Assembly (NCBI GenBank): GCA_033977085.1
Contig: CP138906.1
Span: 1,364,001 to 1,428,000, forward strand
Direction: 5' to 3'
Length of the DNA stretch: 64,000 nucleotides
DNA from: Apirhabdus apintestini
Lineage (GTDB): Bacteria; Pseudomonadota; Gammaproteobacteria; Enterobacterales; Enterobacteriaceae
Shown here: positions 22,695 to 34,542 of the stretch, one piece after another
Layout of the letters: the number at the start of each line of letters is the position of its first letter
Numbering within the stretch: position 1 is the stretch's first letter
Notes under the pieces: generated by a model
What the model was told of the DNA's origin: nothing
The model's database searches: none
The model's input: the letters and a program-made list of their open reading frames with translations, nothing else
Position numbers and translations under genes: made by a program

Positions 22695-23905
22695 ATGCGC
22701 ATCGCCGCTAAAGTAAAAATTAGAGTAAAACGGTGGGGACTGTATGGCGCTCTGGCCAGCGTTATGCTCTATGCGTGTGTCGGTGAGACGGCGGCTGCGG
22801 CCACCTGTGAAATATCACCCACCGGTGGGAAGCCAACTATTCAGCTTGATACCGTGCCGACGATTTCGGCCACTGACGATCTTCCCGTTGGCACCGTGCT
22901 TTTCCGCGGGCGCCTTAATGCGGTAAACGGTACAAGTTTAATTTCGATAGTCGAGTGTTACATTCCGTCGGGAACGGGCACCGAAACGGTAAGTCTGGGC
23001 TGCGTAACCGGGTAGCGAATGGTGTTTTAGTCGGCAGTGATGACTATACTTATCAAACAAGTGTTCCGGGTATTGGGGTGCGTTATTACCTTCTCGGGCA
23101 TTATGTTACCTCTACGCTTGAGGCAATTGCCGATCAATCTAGTTTAGATGGTGTACAGGCAACCGCTACCCTTACTGGTACAGAACGAAAAAAGTTTTTT
23201 ACAACTGGGAATCTTCATCGGCGTAATTTGACCTTTATGCTGGTAAAAACTGGGCCGGTGGCACCGGCGGCGCTAAATGCGCTTACGCTGCCGCGCGTGG
23301 AATTTAGCGTGCACAGCATCGGTGGGACAGTAAATAAGCTCCCCGCCAGATATATGATTATTAATTTTGCTGGCAATGTAAACATTACCGCTCCTACCTG
23401 TACGACTCCTGCCCGAGTCGATGTCGATCTGGGGTCTTATACTGCCTCTCAAATTTCAGCGGCTACGCCCACGCCCTGGAAAGATGCATCCATTCGTTTA
23501 ACCAACTGTCAAAAATTTACCGGTTATCAGAATAAAGGGGACAGCAAGTTTGATCAGGCGCAGATTAGCGGTAGTTACACCGTAGGACCAACCACCTTTG
23601 CTGCCTATACCAACAATGTTCTTGGCGTAACGCTTAACGGTAATCAGGGTAACCTGGATAGCGCGAAAGGGATTGTGGCTACCAAAGGCGGGGTTGGGCA
23701 GGCAGAGGGCATTGCCGTGCAGGTATCAAAAGGCGGCAGCGCCAATTTGCCGGTATCGCTGGGCAGCGAATACACGCAAACTCTGGCGAATAATGGTGCA
23801 GCCAGTATTGTGATCCCGCTCTCAGCCCGGCTAATTGCAACGGGCAAACCGGTTAAAGCGGGGAATGTTTCCGCGCAGGTGACCTACACCATTAATTATA
23901 AATAA
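22695..23905 (+). CDS. FimH-like two-domain tip adhesin (one frameshift)
   Basis: About 404 residues. Start ATG 22695 follows AGAGGC. A signal peptide (WGLYGALASVMLYACVGETAAA) is followed by an N-terminal lectin-like domain (TCEISPTGGKPTIQLDTVP) of about 200 residues, then a pilin domain beginning near ITAPTCTTPARVDVDLG and ending AQVTYTINYK. This size and order are those of tip adhesins. An indel near 23005 separates the first 110 residues from the rest. Last gene of the cluster; the receptor is unknown. Confidence 0.82.
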
Positions 23906-24443
23906 TGGCGTAGGTCCGCCGGGTGGTATATCGCCCGGGCGTTCAGGGTGGCTCCCCAGCATATCAGCCTAATCGTCGTTTGGCTGAAATGAGCGTTAGC
24001 GCGGCGCAGGTAAACGCCGCATTAACTGGATTGGATTGTAGGGCGTGGCGGGGAGTCTCGGTGAAAGGTATTTTGCCGCTCAGACATGCAGGCAAAGCCT
24101 GAACGAAGGTAGTATCCAAAGGGGCGTACTTTGACTGGCCTGCCGGTGATGAATAATCCTCACTAATGCCTCCCAACCGCCAGCTATATTTATCCAGCCT
24201 TAAAGCAAGAGCGGCGCGACGCGCAATCTCTTCTAATAATGAAGCGCCATTGAAAATAATTTTTAAGGGTTTTATTGTGATACTTCTTTGTTTTATGGCT
24301 TTATATGTGAATGATTTGCGTTTTATATAGACATTTATGTTGTATTTTTCCTATTTCATTGGTGTTTTACTCCGGTTGGGTTATTTTTTAATCAAGTTGA
24401 GTGTGATATGCTATTTATACATTTCACGAGTAACGAGGATTAT
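23906..24443. other. Intergenic, no gene seen
   Basis: About 540 bp between the adhesin and a small gene. GC-rich dyads just after the adhesin stop (around 23918-23945) could help end transcription, but there is no T-run. Nothing else is recognisable. Confidence 0.4.
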
Positions 24444-24632
24444 ATGAAAACCGAGCTTAACCCTACCGCGCTGGCGCTTGAATATATTCGCCGCGAAGCT
24501 GCACAACTGACGCCCGCTCAGTTTCTGACTCGCGTACGCCAGCTTCAGCTTGAGTTTGCTGATTTAATGGAGCCGACATCGCTGGAGCTACGGGAAGAAA
24601 TTTCTTTTGCTCACCGCCTGGGTATCCATTAA
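24444..24632 (+). CDS. Small hypothetical protein
   Basis: 62 residues starting at ATG 24444 with ACGAGGA 9 bases ahead. The sequence is amphipathic and helical (ALEYIRREAAQLTPAQF, VRQLQLEFADLMEP, LELREEISFAHRLGIH), with no signal peptide or membrane segment. I do not recognise the family. The good ribosome site and codon pattern support a real gene. It stands alone between the fimbrial clusters and dcm. Confidence 0.6.
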   Translation: MKTELNPTALALEYIRREAAQLTPAQFLTRVRQLQLEFADLMEPTSLELREEISFAHRLGIH

Positions 24633-24959
24633 TCCTCTGTCGCGTTATCTTAGGACGGCAACCGCGGAGGATGGACGTTCTCCGTCGTTAGTATCACTGC
24701 TTTAGCGTTTTATCCTGACTGTCGACGGCTTACTTTTGTTTGCAGCCGCTGTGCGCATTTAGTTAGCGCAGCTTTGCTTACGGTGACGGCCCGGGCAGCA
24801 TAAAAGAAAGGGTAATTTATACGATTAAGCAGGAGAAGGTTTCATTTTCAGCATCAGCATCAGCGCCAATGTTTGCGAATGTTTAAACAGGGACGTCGTT
24901 GATCTTAAAAATAAAAAAGCGCATAGTACGCGCGAAAATAACGTTTTATTTTATTTATC

Positions 24960-25049
24960 ATGACAATTTACCAACAAATGCTGGTGTTTTATGGCGTGAT
25001 GGCGCTTATTTCAGGCGTTATTGTTTTTTTCTGGCCAAGGATCGATTAA
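24960..25049 (+). CDS. Possible 29-residue membrane peptide
   Basis: ATG 24960 to TAA 25049 encodes MTIYQQMLVFYGVMALISGV followed by IVFFWPRID: a single hydrophobic helix with a short charged tail, the form of enterobacterial small membrane proteins. There is no strong ribosome site. I do not recognise it; the call rests on composition only. Confidence 0.3.
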   Translation: MTIYQQMLVFYGVMALISGVIVFFWPRID

Positions 25050-25314
25050 GTATGCGCTTATTGAGCGCGTTTCTGGTTGGGATAACCTGGCCAATGAGCT
25101 TTCCCGTCGCGCTGTTATTTTCACTTTTCTAATATCATCTGAAGGCAAATACGTCCGATGTGTTTGCCTGGCTCCTTCCGTTGCCCCCATTTTTGACCTT
25201 GCACAATATGACCGCGAATGTTTCCACGCTAACCCTATAAAGTATGCTAAAACAGCCCCGCAGGGAGCAAGCTGCACGTGTGTGTAGTTATGGATAGAAA
25301 GTATACGGTGAATA

Positions 25315-25578
25315 ATGGAAGAGAAACCGACGCGTGGGCTGGGAGGCCGCCTCGCTTTATGGGCATTTTATGCCTGCTGCTGCTATTTTTTGGTGTCGCT
25401 GGCACGTTATTTAATGAGCGCCAGCTCGGATGAAAGCGATACTGGCAGCAACGTCTATTTTACCTTTCATTCTCTAATCCATGGCGCTGCCGGTGCGTTA
25501 TTCAAGTACAGCGGCCCCGGGCTGGTTGCAGTGACATTAGGGATGATAGCTCGGTACACGCGCCCAAGAGGGCGCTAG
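25315..25578 (+). CDS. Small membrane protein, unknown
   Basis: 87 residues with two hydrophobic segments (ALWAFYACCCYFLVSLARYLM and about GPGLVAVTLGMIARY), a polar linker between them and a basic C-terminus. The ribosome site is weak. The family is not recognised. It is the last frame before the dcm leader. Confidence 0.45.
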   Translation: MEEKPTRGLGGRLALWAFYACCCYFLVSLARYLMSASSDESDTGSNVYFTFHSLIHGAAGALFKYSGPGLVAVTLGMIARYTRPRGR

Positions 25579-25985
25579 GTATTGGCCTGATTAATAAGCA
25601 ACCGGTCTTATCGTTTAACCCGATGCAAATAAGCGCTTTCGCTAAGATACGCCGCCGATAGGCGACCCGTATTGGTTGTGTATCGCCGCCAGCGATATTG
25701 TCTCTCCGGGTAGCGTTCGTTCGCTGCGCTTTGCGCGCCGAACCTCATCGCACAGTATACGCGCTTTTGCAAACCGCAGGAAAGCGCGGCTGAGGATTAA
25801 GAACAGGTAGCCTGCCTGCCCGAAGTCTCTGCCTTCTCTTTCCTGATACATTCCCATCGCCGATTCGTCAGCGTAAAGCGAGGGGGATTTTGGTGCATTT
25901 CCTGTGATTCACGCCTGAAGCACAGGTTCTCCCTGGGTTAAATCAGTGATAGAGTTCTGCTCTATTTTCCCAATGGATACTGCGA
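25579..25985. other. Intergenic before dcm
   Basis: About 400 bp. In E. coli the gene next to dcm is yedJ; I do not find it here. A 71-codon frame on the minus strand (25642-25857) has no family resemblance and I do not call it. Confidence 0.4.
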
Positions 25986-27402
25986 ATGGAGCACCCCGGG
26001 CATATTGCCGAAAAACTACATCGGCAAACGCAGGCGCGTCTCGCTCAACGGCGAGAGCAGGATTGCGCGCTAACAAAAAAATCCTCGAAATTTACGATCA
26101 AAAAACGGTGGCACACTGGCTAAACTCCGTAAGCGGTGACTGGAGCCGGGAGACGTTCAATCGCTGGCATAACGGGAAATCCCCCGGACGCACGTTGACC
26201 GAAGAAGAGACCACTATGTTGCAGCGCCTGTTGCCTTCACCGCCTGCGCACCACGGGCATTATGCATTTCGCTTTATCGATTTGTTTGCCGGCATCGGCG
26301 GTCTACGCAGCGGATTCGATGCCATTGGCGGCCAGTGCGTATTTACCAGCGAATGGAATAAATTCGCCGTGCGCACCTATAAAGCAAACTGGTATTGCGA
26401 TGCTGAACAACACCGCTTCAATGAGGATATCCGCGATGTTACGCTGAGCGGCAATAACGATATCGATGAAGAGCAGGCGCACGCGCATATTCGGGCGCAA
26501 ATCCCCCAACATGATGTTCTGCTGGCCGGCTTTCCTTGCCAGCCATTTTCGCTGGCGGGCGTATCGAAAAAGAATGCGCTGGGGCGGGCGCATGGATTTG
26601 CCTGTGAAACTCAGGGAACGCTCTTTTTGATGTTGCCCGCATTATCGCCGCCCGCCGTCCGCCTATTTTCGTGCTGGAAAACGTTAAAAACCTGAAAAGT
26701 CACGACAAAGGCAATACATTTCGCATCATCATGCAAACGCTGGACGCGCTAGGCTATGAAGTGGCCGATGCGCAGTCCGAGGGCGCCAGCGACCCTAAAA
26801 TTGTAGACGGTCGCCATTTTCTTCCCCAGCATCGGGAGCGCATCGTTTTGGTGGGATTTCGCCGCGACATGCAGTTGGAACAGGGATTTTCACTGAGTTC
26901 ACTTCCACATTATTACCCCATACACAAGCCGACATTTGCCGATCTGCTGGATACTCAGGTAGCGGATAAATATTTGCTTACCCCAACCCTGTGGCATTAT
27001 CTGTATCAGTACGCCAAAAAGCACCAGGCGAAAGGTAACGGTTTTGGTTATGGATTGGTCGATCCGCAAAATCCACAGAGCGTGGCGCGCACGTTGTCGG
27101 CACGTTACTATAAAGATGGGGCGGAAATTCTTATCGATCGCGGCTGGGATCTGGCGCTGGGCGAAAGGGATTTTCATAATAAAGTTAATCAGTTGCGCAG
27201 GCCGCGACGGCTAACGCCCCGGGAATGTGCACGGCTCATGGGATTTGAACGGCCGGGTGAAGCGCGTTTTCGTATCCCGGTTTCGGACACGCAGGCTTAT
27301 CGTCAGTTTGGTAACTCTGTGATCGTGCCGGTTTTTGCCGCCGTGGCGCGCCTGCTGGAAAGCCGTATTTTGCAGGCAGTTACGCGGCGTAATGAAGAAT
27401 AA
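25986..27402 (+). CDS. dcm: DNA-cytosine methyltransferase Dcm (two frameshifts)
   Basis: Methylates the inner cytosine of CCWGG. The motifs of C5 methyltransferases are present: motif I FIDLFAGIGGLRSGFD, motif IV catalytic GFPCQPFSLAGVSKKN, motif VI LENVKNLKSHD, motif VIII QHRERIVLVGFRRD and motifs IX-X (PRECARLMGF, YRQFGNSV). I chose ATG 25986 (MEHPGHIAEKLHRQTQ): with one A restored in the A7 run at 26075-26081 and one T in the T5 run near 26625 the gene encodes 472 residues, the length of E. coli Dcm. An alternative start at 25973 needs only the second repair. Followed after 11 bp by vsr. Confidence 0.93.
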
Positions 27403-27413
27403 GCGACGCGATT

Positions 27414-27908
27414 ATGGCTGATGTGCACAGTCACGCCGTGCGCAGTAAAAATATGCGGGCAATCAAAACCCGCGATACGGCGATTGAACGGCGGCTGTCC
27501 GCGTTGCTTATGGATTTGGGCGTCGCTTTTCATACTCAGGATCCGACGCTTACCGGGCGGCCTGATTTTGTGGTCCCGCAATATGGCTGCATCATTTTTA
27601 CGCACGGTTGTTTTTGGCATCACCATGACTGTTATCTGTTTAAGTTGCCCGCGACGAGCACGGCCTTTTGGCTGCAAAAAATCGAGGGCAACGTTATTCG
27701 CGATAAGCGTGCCAGAATACGCTTACAGGAAGCGGGTTGGCGGGTATTAATTATTTGGGAGTGCGCGCTGCGCGGGCGAGAAAAGCTTACCGATGCCGCG
27801 TTAAGCGAGCGCCTGGAAGAATGGTTATGCGAAGGTACCGATAGCGCGGAAATTGATACGCGAGGTATTCGCCGGTTACCCGATCCTGAGCCAACTGAAA
27901 ATAGTTAG
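27414..27908 (+). CDS. vsr: Very short patch repair endonuclease Vsr
   Basis: 164 residues, intact. Nicks next to T:G mismatches that arise by deamination of Dcm-methylated cytosine. Conserved RSKNMRAIKTRDTAIE, GRPDFVVPQYGCIIFTHGCFWHHHDC (catalytic Asp and zinc ligands) and GWRVLIIWECALRG. It follows dcm as in E. coli, where the two overlap. Confidence 0.95.
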   Translation: MADVHSHAVRSKNMRAIKTRDTAIERRLSALLMDLGVAFHTQDPTLTGRPDFVVPQYGCIIFTHGCFWHHHDCYLFKLPATSTAFWLQKIEGNVIRDKRARIRLQEAGWRVLIIWECALRGREKLTDAALSERLEEWLCEGTDSAEIDTRGIRRLPDPEPTENS

Positions 27909-28063
27909 CCTGTTGCCCACGGAGCTTTTCGAACGCGCGGCGTTTAAAATTTTACGAGACATCTATTTCCGTCATTGTCACAGCAATACGCATTTCCGTT
28001 AGTCTGCTTTTGATTCATACTTAACGCAGTGTTATCTCTCTACCCACACGGGGAAAATATATT

Positions 28064-28976
28064 TTGGCAGGAAGTAGTTTATTAACTCTATTAGATGATA
28101 TTGCGACATTACTGGATGATATTTCCGTCATGGGAAAAGTTGCAGCCAAAAAAACGGCCGGCGTATTAGGCGATGATCTTTCATTAAATGCGCAGCAGGT
28201 TACTGGTGTACGGGCGAACCGGGAGCTCGCCGGTAGTCTGGGGTGTGGCTAAAGGTTCTTTTCTTAATAAACTTATCCTGGTGCCGCTGGCGCTGGTTAT
28301 TAGCGCGTTCGCGCCGTGGGCGATTACACCGCTTCTGATGCTGGGCGGTACGTTTCTCTGTTTTGAAGGCGCGGAAAAAGTGATTCACGGCCTCAAAGCT
28401 CGCGGTCAGAAAAAAGCCCGGAAATACGTCAGCAGAGGCTGGATAGCCTTGCTTCGCAGGATGCCATGGCCTATGAGCGCGATAAGGTAAAGGGTGCGGT
28501 ACGCACCGATTTTATTTTATCTGCAGAAATCGTTGCTATTACGTTAGGTATTGTTGCCGATGCGCCGCTGCTCAATCAGGTATTGATTCTGGCGGGAATC
28601 GCCATTCTTGTTACTATCGGTGTTTATGGGCTGGTTGGCATTATCGTGAAGCTGGACGATATGGGTTTTTGGCTGGCCGAGCGCCGGGCTGCTCTGGCGC
28701 GGATGGCAGGAAAAGGGCTGCTGGTATTGGCGCCGTGGCTGATGAAATCTCTGACCTTCGTTGGTACCCGGCGATGTTCCTGGTGGGCGGGGGATCGTGG
28801 TACACGGCATCCCCGCTATGCATCACGCGGTTGAACGCTGGGCAGCGCAGGGCAACGCGCTGGTTGCGGCCACCCTGCCGGTTGCAGTCAATCTGATATT
28901 TGGTTTTTTGTTGGGTTGTGTGGTGCTGCTGGTTATTACGGGCATTGAGCGTTTAAGAGGAAAGCCTGCGCACTAA
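28064..28976 (+). CDS. yedI: YedI family inner-membrane protein, DUF808 (frameshifted)
   Basis: Starts at TTG 28064: LDDIATLLDDISVMGKVAAK is the start of the DUF808/YedI family. Several hydrophobic segments follow (KLILVPLALVISAFAPWAIT, FILSAEIVAITLGIV, LLNQVLILAGIAILVTIGVYG, VNLIFGFLLGCVVLLVITGI). Breaks lie near 28225, 28450 and 28735; the frame after each matches the family. Function is unknown. It sits between vsr and yodC, as in K-12 apart from yedA. Confidence 0.85.
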
Positions 28977-29059
28977 ATCGCATCTGAAATAGATAGGCCG
29001 GGAAAAACGGCAGGTTTTTGCTACGCTGAATAACGTTAACCTTAGCGAGGTAAAACGGC

Positions 29060-29215
29060 ATGCAATTAGCGATAGGAGACCGAATTCGGCATCGGCTCAG
29101 CGGGCAATGGATGGTTATCACCGGGTTCGCCAGCGGAATGGTGGAATGCCGCTGGTATAACGGGTATGCAATTCAGCGTGAAGCGTTCCGGGAAGACGAG
29201 CTTTTTATTCAGTGA
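29060..29215 (+). CDS. yodC: YodC family small protein
   Basis: 51 residues: MQLAIGDRIRHRLSGQWMVI with the core GFASGMVECRWYNGYAIQRE, as in E. coli YodC (DUF2158). Intact, preceded by GAGGTAAAA. Function unknown. Position between yedI and dgcQ agrees with K-12. Confidence 0.85.
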   Translation: MQLAIGDRIRHRLSGQWMVITGFASGMVECRWYNGYAIQREAFREDELFIQ

Positions 29216-29546
29216 CGCAGACTCCGCGTATTAGCGCGCTAATACGCTTTATTCTGTTTCCTGATGTGCGGTATGCGGGAACATAGCCGTTGGCTTACAT
29301 CATTCTGATAAAAGCGTGTGGATTTTTGCTGGCGGAGCGGTCGCTTGCTGTAAGAGCGCGGTGTTTTCATATTACTGCGCCTGCCGCGGCGGCACTGCTG
29401 CCACTAACTTCTACGCGCCGTGTAACGGTTGTCTGTTTGCAGTATTAATGCCCGTGGATAGAGCGCTAAAGTAATAGATGGAGAAGTATATATAGCGCAG
29501 TATGACGCGCCTTCCGAGACATAATTGACAGTGGAGAGAACGCACA
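29216..29546. other. Intergenic yodC-dgcQ
   Basis: 330 bp with no gene. It should hold the dgcQ promoter; I cannot point to a specific element. Confidence 0.4.
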
Positions 29547-31175
29547 GTGTATGCGGGCAGGCCTCAGCGCATATTTAGCGGGATTGAGAATCCCGGTAGA
29601 GTAGTCAACGTCTGTTTCGTCATCGTTTTCTTATGCTCTACGCTGTTAACCTGGCGGGAAAGCCTTGTGCTGGAAGGCGTCTATCTGACGCGCCAACAAA
29701 ATAGCGTATATAACATTGCGACGGAGTTGGACAGGCAGTTTCAGCAGAGCATGGGGAACCTGCTCTTTTTTCGTAATGCGATGCGGTATGCGCTACGCAA
29801 CCCCGGGACGTCTCAACATTTGCAGGAGATGGAAGCCGCATTTGAAGCCGTACGCGGGCGGCCTTTCTGGCAAATTCGGCTTGGCATGAACCTGAATATG
29901 CCGATTAGCGGCGTTTCAGACGATTTTGTGCATAACAATCACTTATTACGTCGGGATCCTCACTACATATCTGCTGAGCTGGACGCTTCGCTGGCGTTTA
30001 GCTATTTATTGCAGCTCGCGGATACGCACAGCCCGCTATCTCGCAGAACATTCTATGTTTCGCGCGCGGGTTATTATGTTTCCAGCCTGCCGGTAGATAA
30101 CAGCGGGCAAATACTGACCCGCTATACCTCTCATATTTCTCGTCCAGACTTTATTGAACATACCCGTCATAACAATCGTGAACGCGGGCCCCGCTGGAAA
30201 TTTAGCGCAGAGCCTGACCGGGCGCAGAATAATGCGATTTCGGCGACGATACCGCTTGATTATGACGATAGTTGGTTTGGGGTGCTGGGAATGGACTTTA
30301 CCGTACAGGCAATCCATGACTTTCTAATCTCTTCGCTGCTTTCGAAGGGACGAAACGGCACGCAGTTACTCTATGATAATCAGTTTAATTTAATCGCTTC
30401 TACCGCTGCCAGTCTCTCAGCGGCTCCGGCGCTAACGCCCATTCAGCTCGCTGATGTTGCTGGTCGAATGCAGATCCAAAACCAGGGCGTTCTGCGGTTT
30501 AGCCATAATACGATTGCATGGTCGAAACTGACGCATTTTGACGGTTTTTTGATTAAGACGAATACCATTAATGAAGGATTTGGCAGCGAGTTTGGGCGCG
30601 TTAGCGCGGTGCTGGGGCTGCTGTGGCTACTATTTACATTAATGTTACTAGGATCGTGGATTGTCATTCGGCGGCTGGTGAAAAATATGATGGTGCTCCA
30701 TTCATCTCTGAGCTGGCGGGCGAATTTCGATACTTTGACGCGACTGTATAATCGCGGCGCGTTCTTTGAGTCTGGCTCAGGCAAATATTGAGCAATGCCG
30801 ACTAATGAACAGGCCGCTGTCGGTCATTCAAATGGACTTGGATAATTTTAAAGGGATAAATGATAGTTTTGGACACGATGCCGGCGATAGGGTGCTATTT
30901 CGGGCTGCGGGTATTATTAGCCAGGCACTGCGCGGGGAGGATGTTGCCGGGCGAGTTGGAGGCGAAGAGTTCTGCGCGGTGCTGCCTGGCGCTAATCTTG
31001 AGCAGGCAGCGATGATTGCAGAGCGCATTCGGGCCCGCATTCATGAAGAGAATATTACGATTACTGATGCGATTACATTAAACATTAGCGCCTCATTTGG
31101 CGTTAGTTGTCAACAACGGGTAAAAAGTGATCCACTTACCGTCACCACCAACGGTCTAATATTGATCCACCTTGC

Positions 31176-31954
31176 TTACTCAGGATTAGCTTCCGCTATA
31201 ACCCCGGCCTTTCGTTTCTGCTTCAGTCGATAGCTCTCTCCTTTTATCTGGACTACGTGTGAGTGATGTAAGATCCGGTCCAGCATTGCCGATGTCAGGG
31301 CTGCATCACCCGCGAACGTCTGGTCCCACTGCCCGAACGGCAGGTTAGAGGTCAGGATCATCGCGCTCTTTTCGTAACGTTTGGCAATGACCTGGAAGAA
31401 CAGCTTTGCCTCTTCCTGGCTGAACGGCAGATAGCCTATTTCGTCGATGATGAGCAGTTTGGGGGCCATGACACCGCGATTGAGTGTCGTTTTGTAACGC
31501 CCCTGACGCTGGGAAGTCGACAACTGTAACAGCAGGTCCGCTGCTGTTGTGAAGCGAACCTTGATGCCCGCCCGTACTGCCTCGTAGCCCATGGCTATCG
31601 CCAGATGTGTTTTCCCCACGCCCGAGGGGCCCAGCAACACGATGTTTTCGTTACGTTCGATGAAGCTCAGGGAACGCAGCGACTGGATTTGCTTCTGAGG
31701 TGCGCCGGTGGCGAAGGTGAAGTCGTATTCCTCGAACGTCTTCACCGCCGGGAAGGCTGCCATCCGCGTGTACATCGCCTGTTTACGCTGATGCCGGGCC
31801 AGTTTCTCCTCATGTAGCAGGTGCTCCAGGAAGTCCATATAGCTCCATTCCTGATCCACTGCCTGTTGCGACAGTGCCGGCGCCGCGCCGATAAGGCTGT
31901 CCAGCTGGAGCTGTTCAGCAAGCACCATCAGCCGTTGATGTTGTAGTTCGACCA

Positions 31955-31958
<4 letters not shown>
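31176..31958 (-). CDS. istB: IstB helper ATPase, copy 2
   Basis: Intact AAA+ ATPase, 260 residues from MMVELQHQRLMVL. Walker A GPSGVGKTH, Walker B LLIIDEIGYLP. In this copy an extra base at the istA-istB junction fuses the end of istA in frame with istB, so a longer frame is open upstream; the start is set by analogy with copy 3. Confidence 0.92.
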
Positions 31959-32977
<1,019 letters not shown>

Positions 32978-33189
32978 AAGCTCCCCTGTATTCAGAGGAG
33001 CAGATTAACCCCTGGATCAGTTTTCAACCGCTGGGGTGGATCAGTTTTGCACCGTTGGTAACATTAGTTCATCCCTGGAAGATAAAAACGGTAATTTCGA
33101 GCAGCTTGCAGATGATTGCCGATCGGCGCTTATATAAAGCTAAAGCGCAGGGGCGGAACCGGGTCATCTCGCGTGATGAATCGCAATGA

Positions 33190-33809
33190 TCGCTACGCCT
33201 TTTGTATTGCCATGCCGGCACCGCCTGCGGGAAAAGAAGATTATTCATTGTGTAAGGCTGCGGCTGGACAAATATCCGTGGCGAATATCGTCAATATAAG
33301 CGGCGCGCTGGCATGAGTCTAAACGAGTATTCATCTCTTAATATTCTGGCTTAGCCAATATTTTAAGTCATGACACCAAAATACCACGCATAACTGAATG
33401 ACGGATGGCGCTCATAGGGCGGCGGACAGAAAGTCTGTTGACGCCTGTGCATAGAGAATATCCTTACCTTCAGGAGTAGGGCTTTGCGTCCGGTCAGGTG
33501 GATTTTATTTTATTGCCTTAGCGAACTTCCCCGCTGGCAAACAACCCTCCATCTTTAGCCAGCTATAACAAATGATACTCATCGCTGAAACGTGGCAGCT
33601 TTAAGCATTCTGACATGGATTTCATCGGCTCTATGAAGATTGTTAACTTAGGTGATTGTGTAATTACCTATATTAATCAATCGATTGTGTTAATTTTTGC
33701 GACTGTGGGTTTGGTGTGTGAGTAATGCATCCTATGAATGCAATTCATATAATGCATTAGATATAAGAATATATTCTTGTTTTAGGAAAAAATAGAAGCT
33801 ACAGTGTCC
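33190..33809. other. Intergenic dgcQ-dsrA
   Basis: 620 bp, becoming AT-rich towards dsrA. K-12 has yedP (mannosyl-3-phosphoglycerate phosphatase) in this interval; I see no trace of it. The last 60 bp should contain the dsrA promoter. Confidence 0.5.
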
Positions 33810-33897
33810 ACCGCATCAGATTTCCTGGTGTAACGAATATTCAAGTGCTTCTTGCTGTTAGCAAGTTTTATCCCGGCCAATCGGCCGGGATATTTTT
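33810..33897 (+). ncRNA. dsrA: Small regulatory RNA DsrA
   Basis: The stretch contains GCATCAGATTTCCTGGTGTA, then AAGTGCTTCTTGC and GCAAGTTTTATCCCGGCC, which match E. coli DsrA from memory: the first stem-loop with the rpoS-pairing segment, the central hns-pairing stem-loop (GCTTCTTGC...GCAAG), and the terminator stem TCCCGGCC/GGCCGGGA followed by TATTTTT. DsrA is an Hfq-dependent sRNA that activates rpoS and represses hns translation at low temperature. It lies between dgcQ and yodD/dsrB, the right place next to rcsA. The 5' end is placed by alignment to E. coli and may be off by a few bases. Confidence 0.9.
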
Positions 33898-33912
33898 CTT
33901 TAGCGATTGATC

Positions 33913-34134
33913 TCAGAAACGCTGAAATCGTGAATATCCGAGCTCAAAAGCCTCCGCAAGTTCGCCCCAGGTATGAAATGTTCGCCCGTCCACATTGACG
34001 CGCTGGGGATCTTCTGGTGTTCCGCTAAAGTTCACTTCACCTTGGGCGATATTTTCGATTGCCGCCAATAACGCTTCAACATTGACGCCTATCTCACGAT
34101 GTGCGGTCTCGCTATATGCCTTATCTGTTTTCAT
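33913..34134 (-). CDS. yodD: YodD, peroxide/acid-related small protein
   Basis: 73 residues from ATG 34134 (MKTDKAYSETAHREIGVNVE); the start is set by GGAGG 5 bases upstream, and E. coli YodD also begins MKTAKEYSDTAKRE. Ends FHTWGELAEAFELGYSRF. In E. coli it is induced by stress; its biochemical function is unknown. Convergent with dsrA. Confidence 0.88.
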   Translation of the reverse strand: MKTDKAYSETAHREIGVNVEALLAAIENIAQGEVNFSGTPEDPQRVNVDGRTFHTWGELAEAFELGYSRFQRF

Positions 34135-34281
34135 TTTCACCTCCGGCCAACAGGAAAGCTAAGTATAGCCGCGCTCTGGATATCAGGCGTTGGCCTGCCA
34201 GGACACCTTCCCACAATCCACAAACGCAGTACCGCTCGTGCTAAAATAAAGAGAACGACAGTTTTTTATGAGAATAGAACA

Positions 34282-34470
34282 ATGAAAATACATGACAAAG
34301 TTACGGTAAAGACGGATGGCGGCCCGCGCCGTTCAGGCACGGTATTGGCGGTAGAGGCTTTTAATGAAGGCACAATGTATTTAGTGTCTTTAGAAGAATA
34401 TCCACTAGGCATTTGGTTTTTTAATGAGAAAGGGCATCCTGATGGCGTTTTTGTCGAAAAAGAAGATTAA
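34282..34470 (+). CDS. dsrB: DsrB
   Basis: 62 residues, intact: MKIHDKVTVKTDGGPRRSGT, then SLEEYPLGIWFFNE, as in E. coli DsrB. Function unknown. Divergent from yodD and convergent with rcsA. Confidence 0.9.
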   Translation: MKIHDKVTVKTDGGPRRSGTVLAVEAFNEGTMYLVSLEEYPLGIWFFNEKGHPDGVFVEKED

Positions 34471-34542
34471 TGTCTACTTATGACAGAAATAATATAAATC
34501 GTGATGTCCATGAAATAATGTGGGCGTAGATGAATAAATTCC

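Noticed and set aside
25642..25857. A 71-codon minus-strand frame before dcm, considered as a yedJ remnant.
   Set aside because: It has none of the HD-domain motifs of YedJ and no clear start site.
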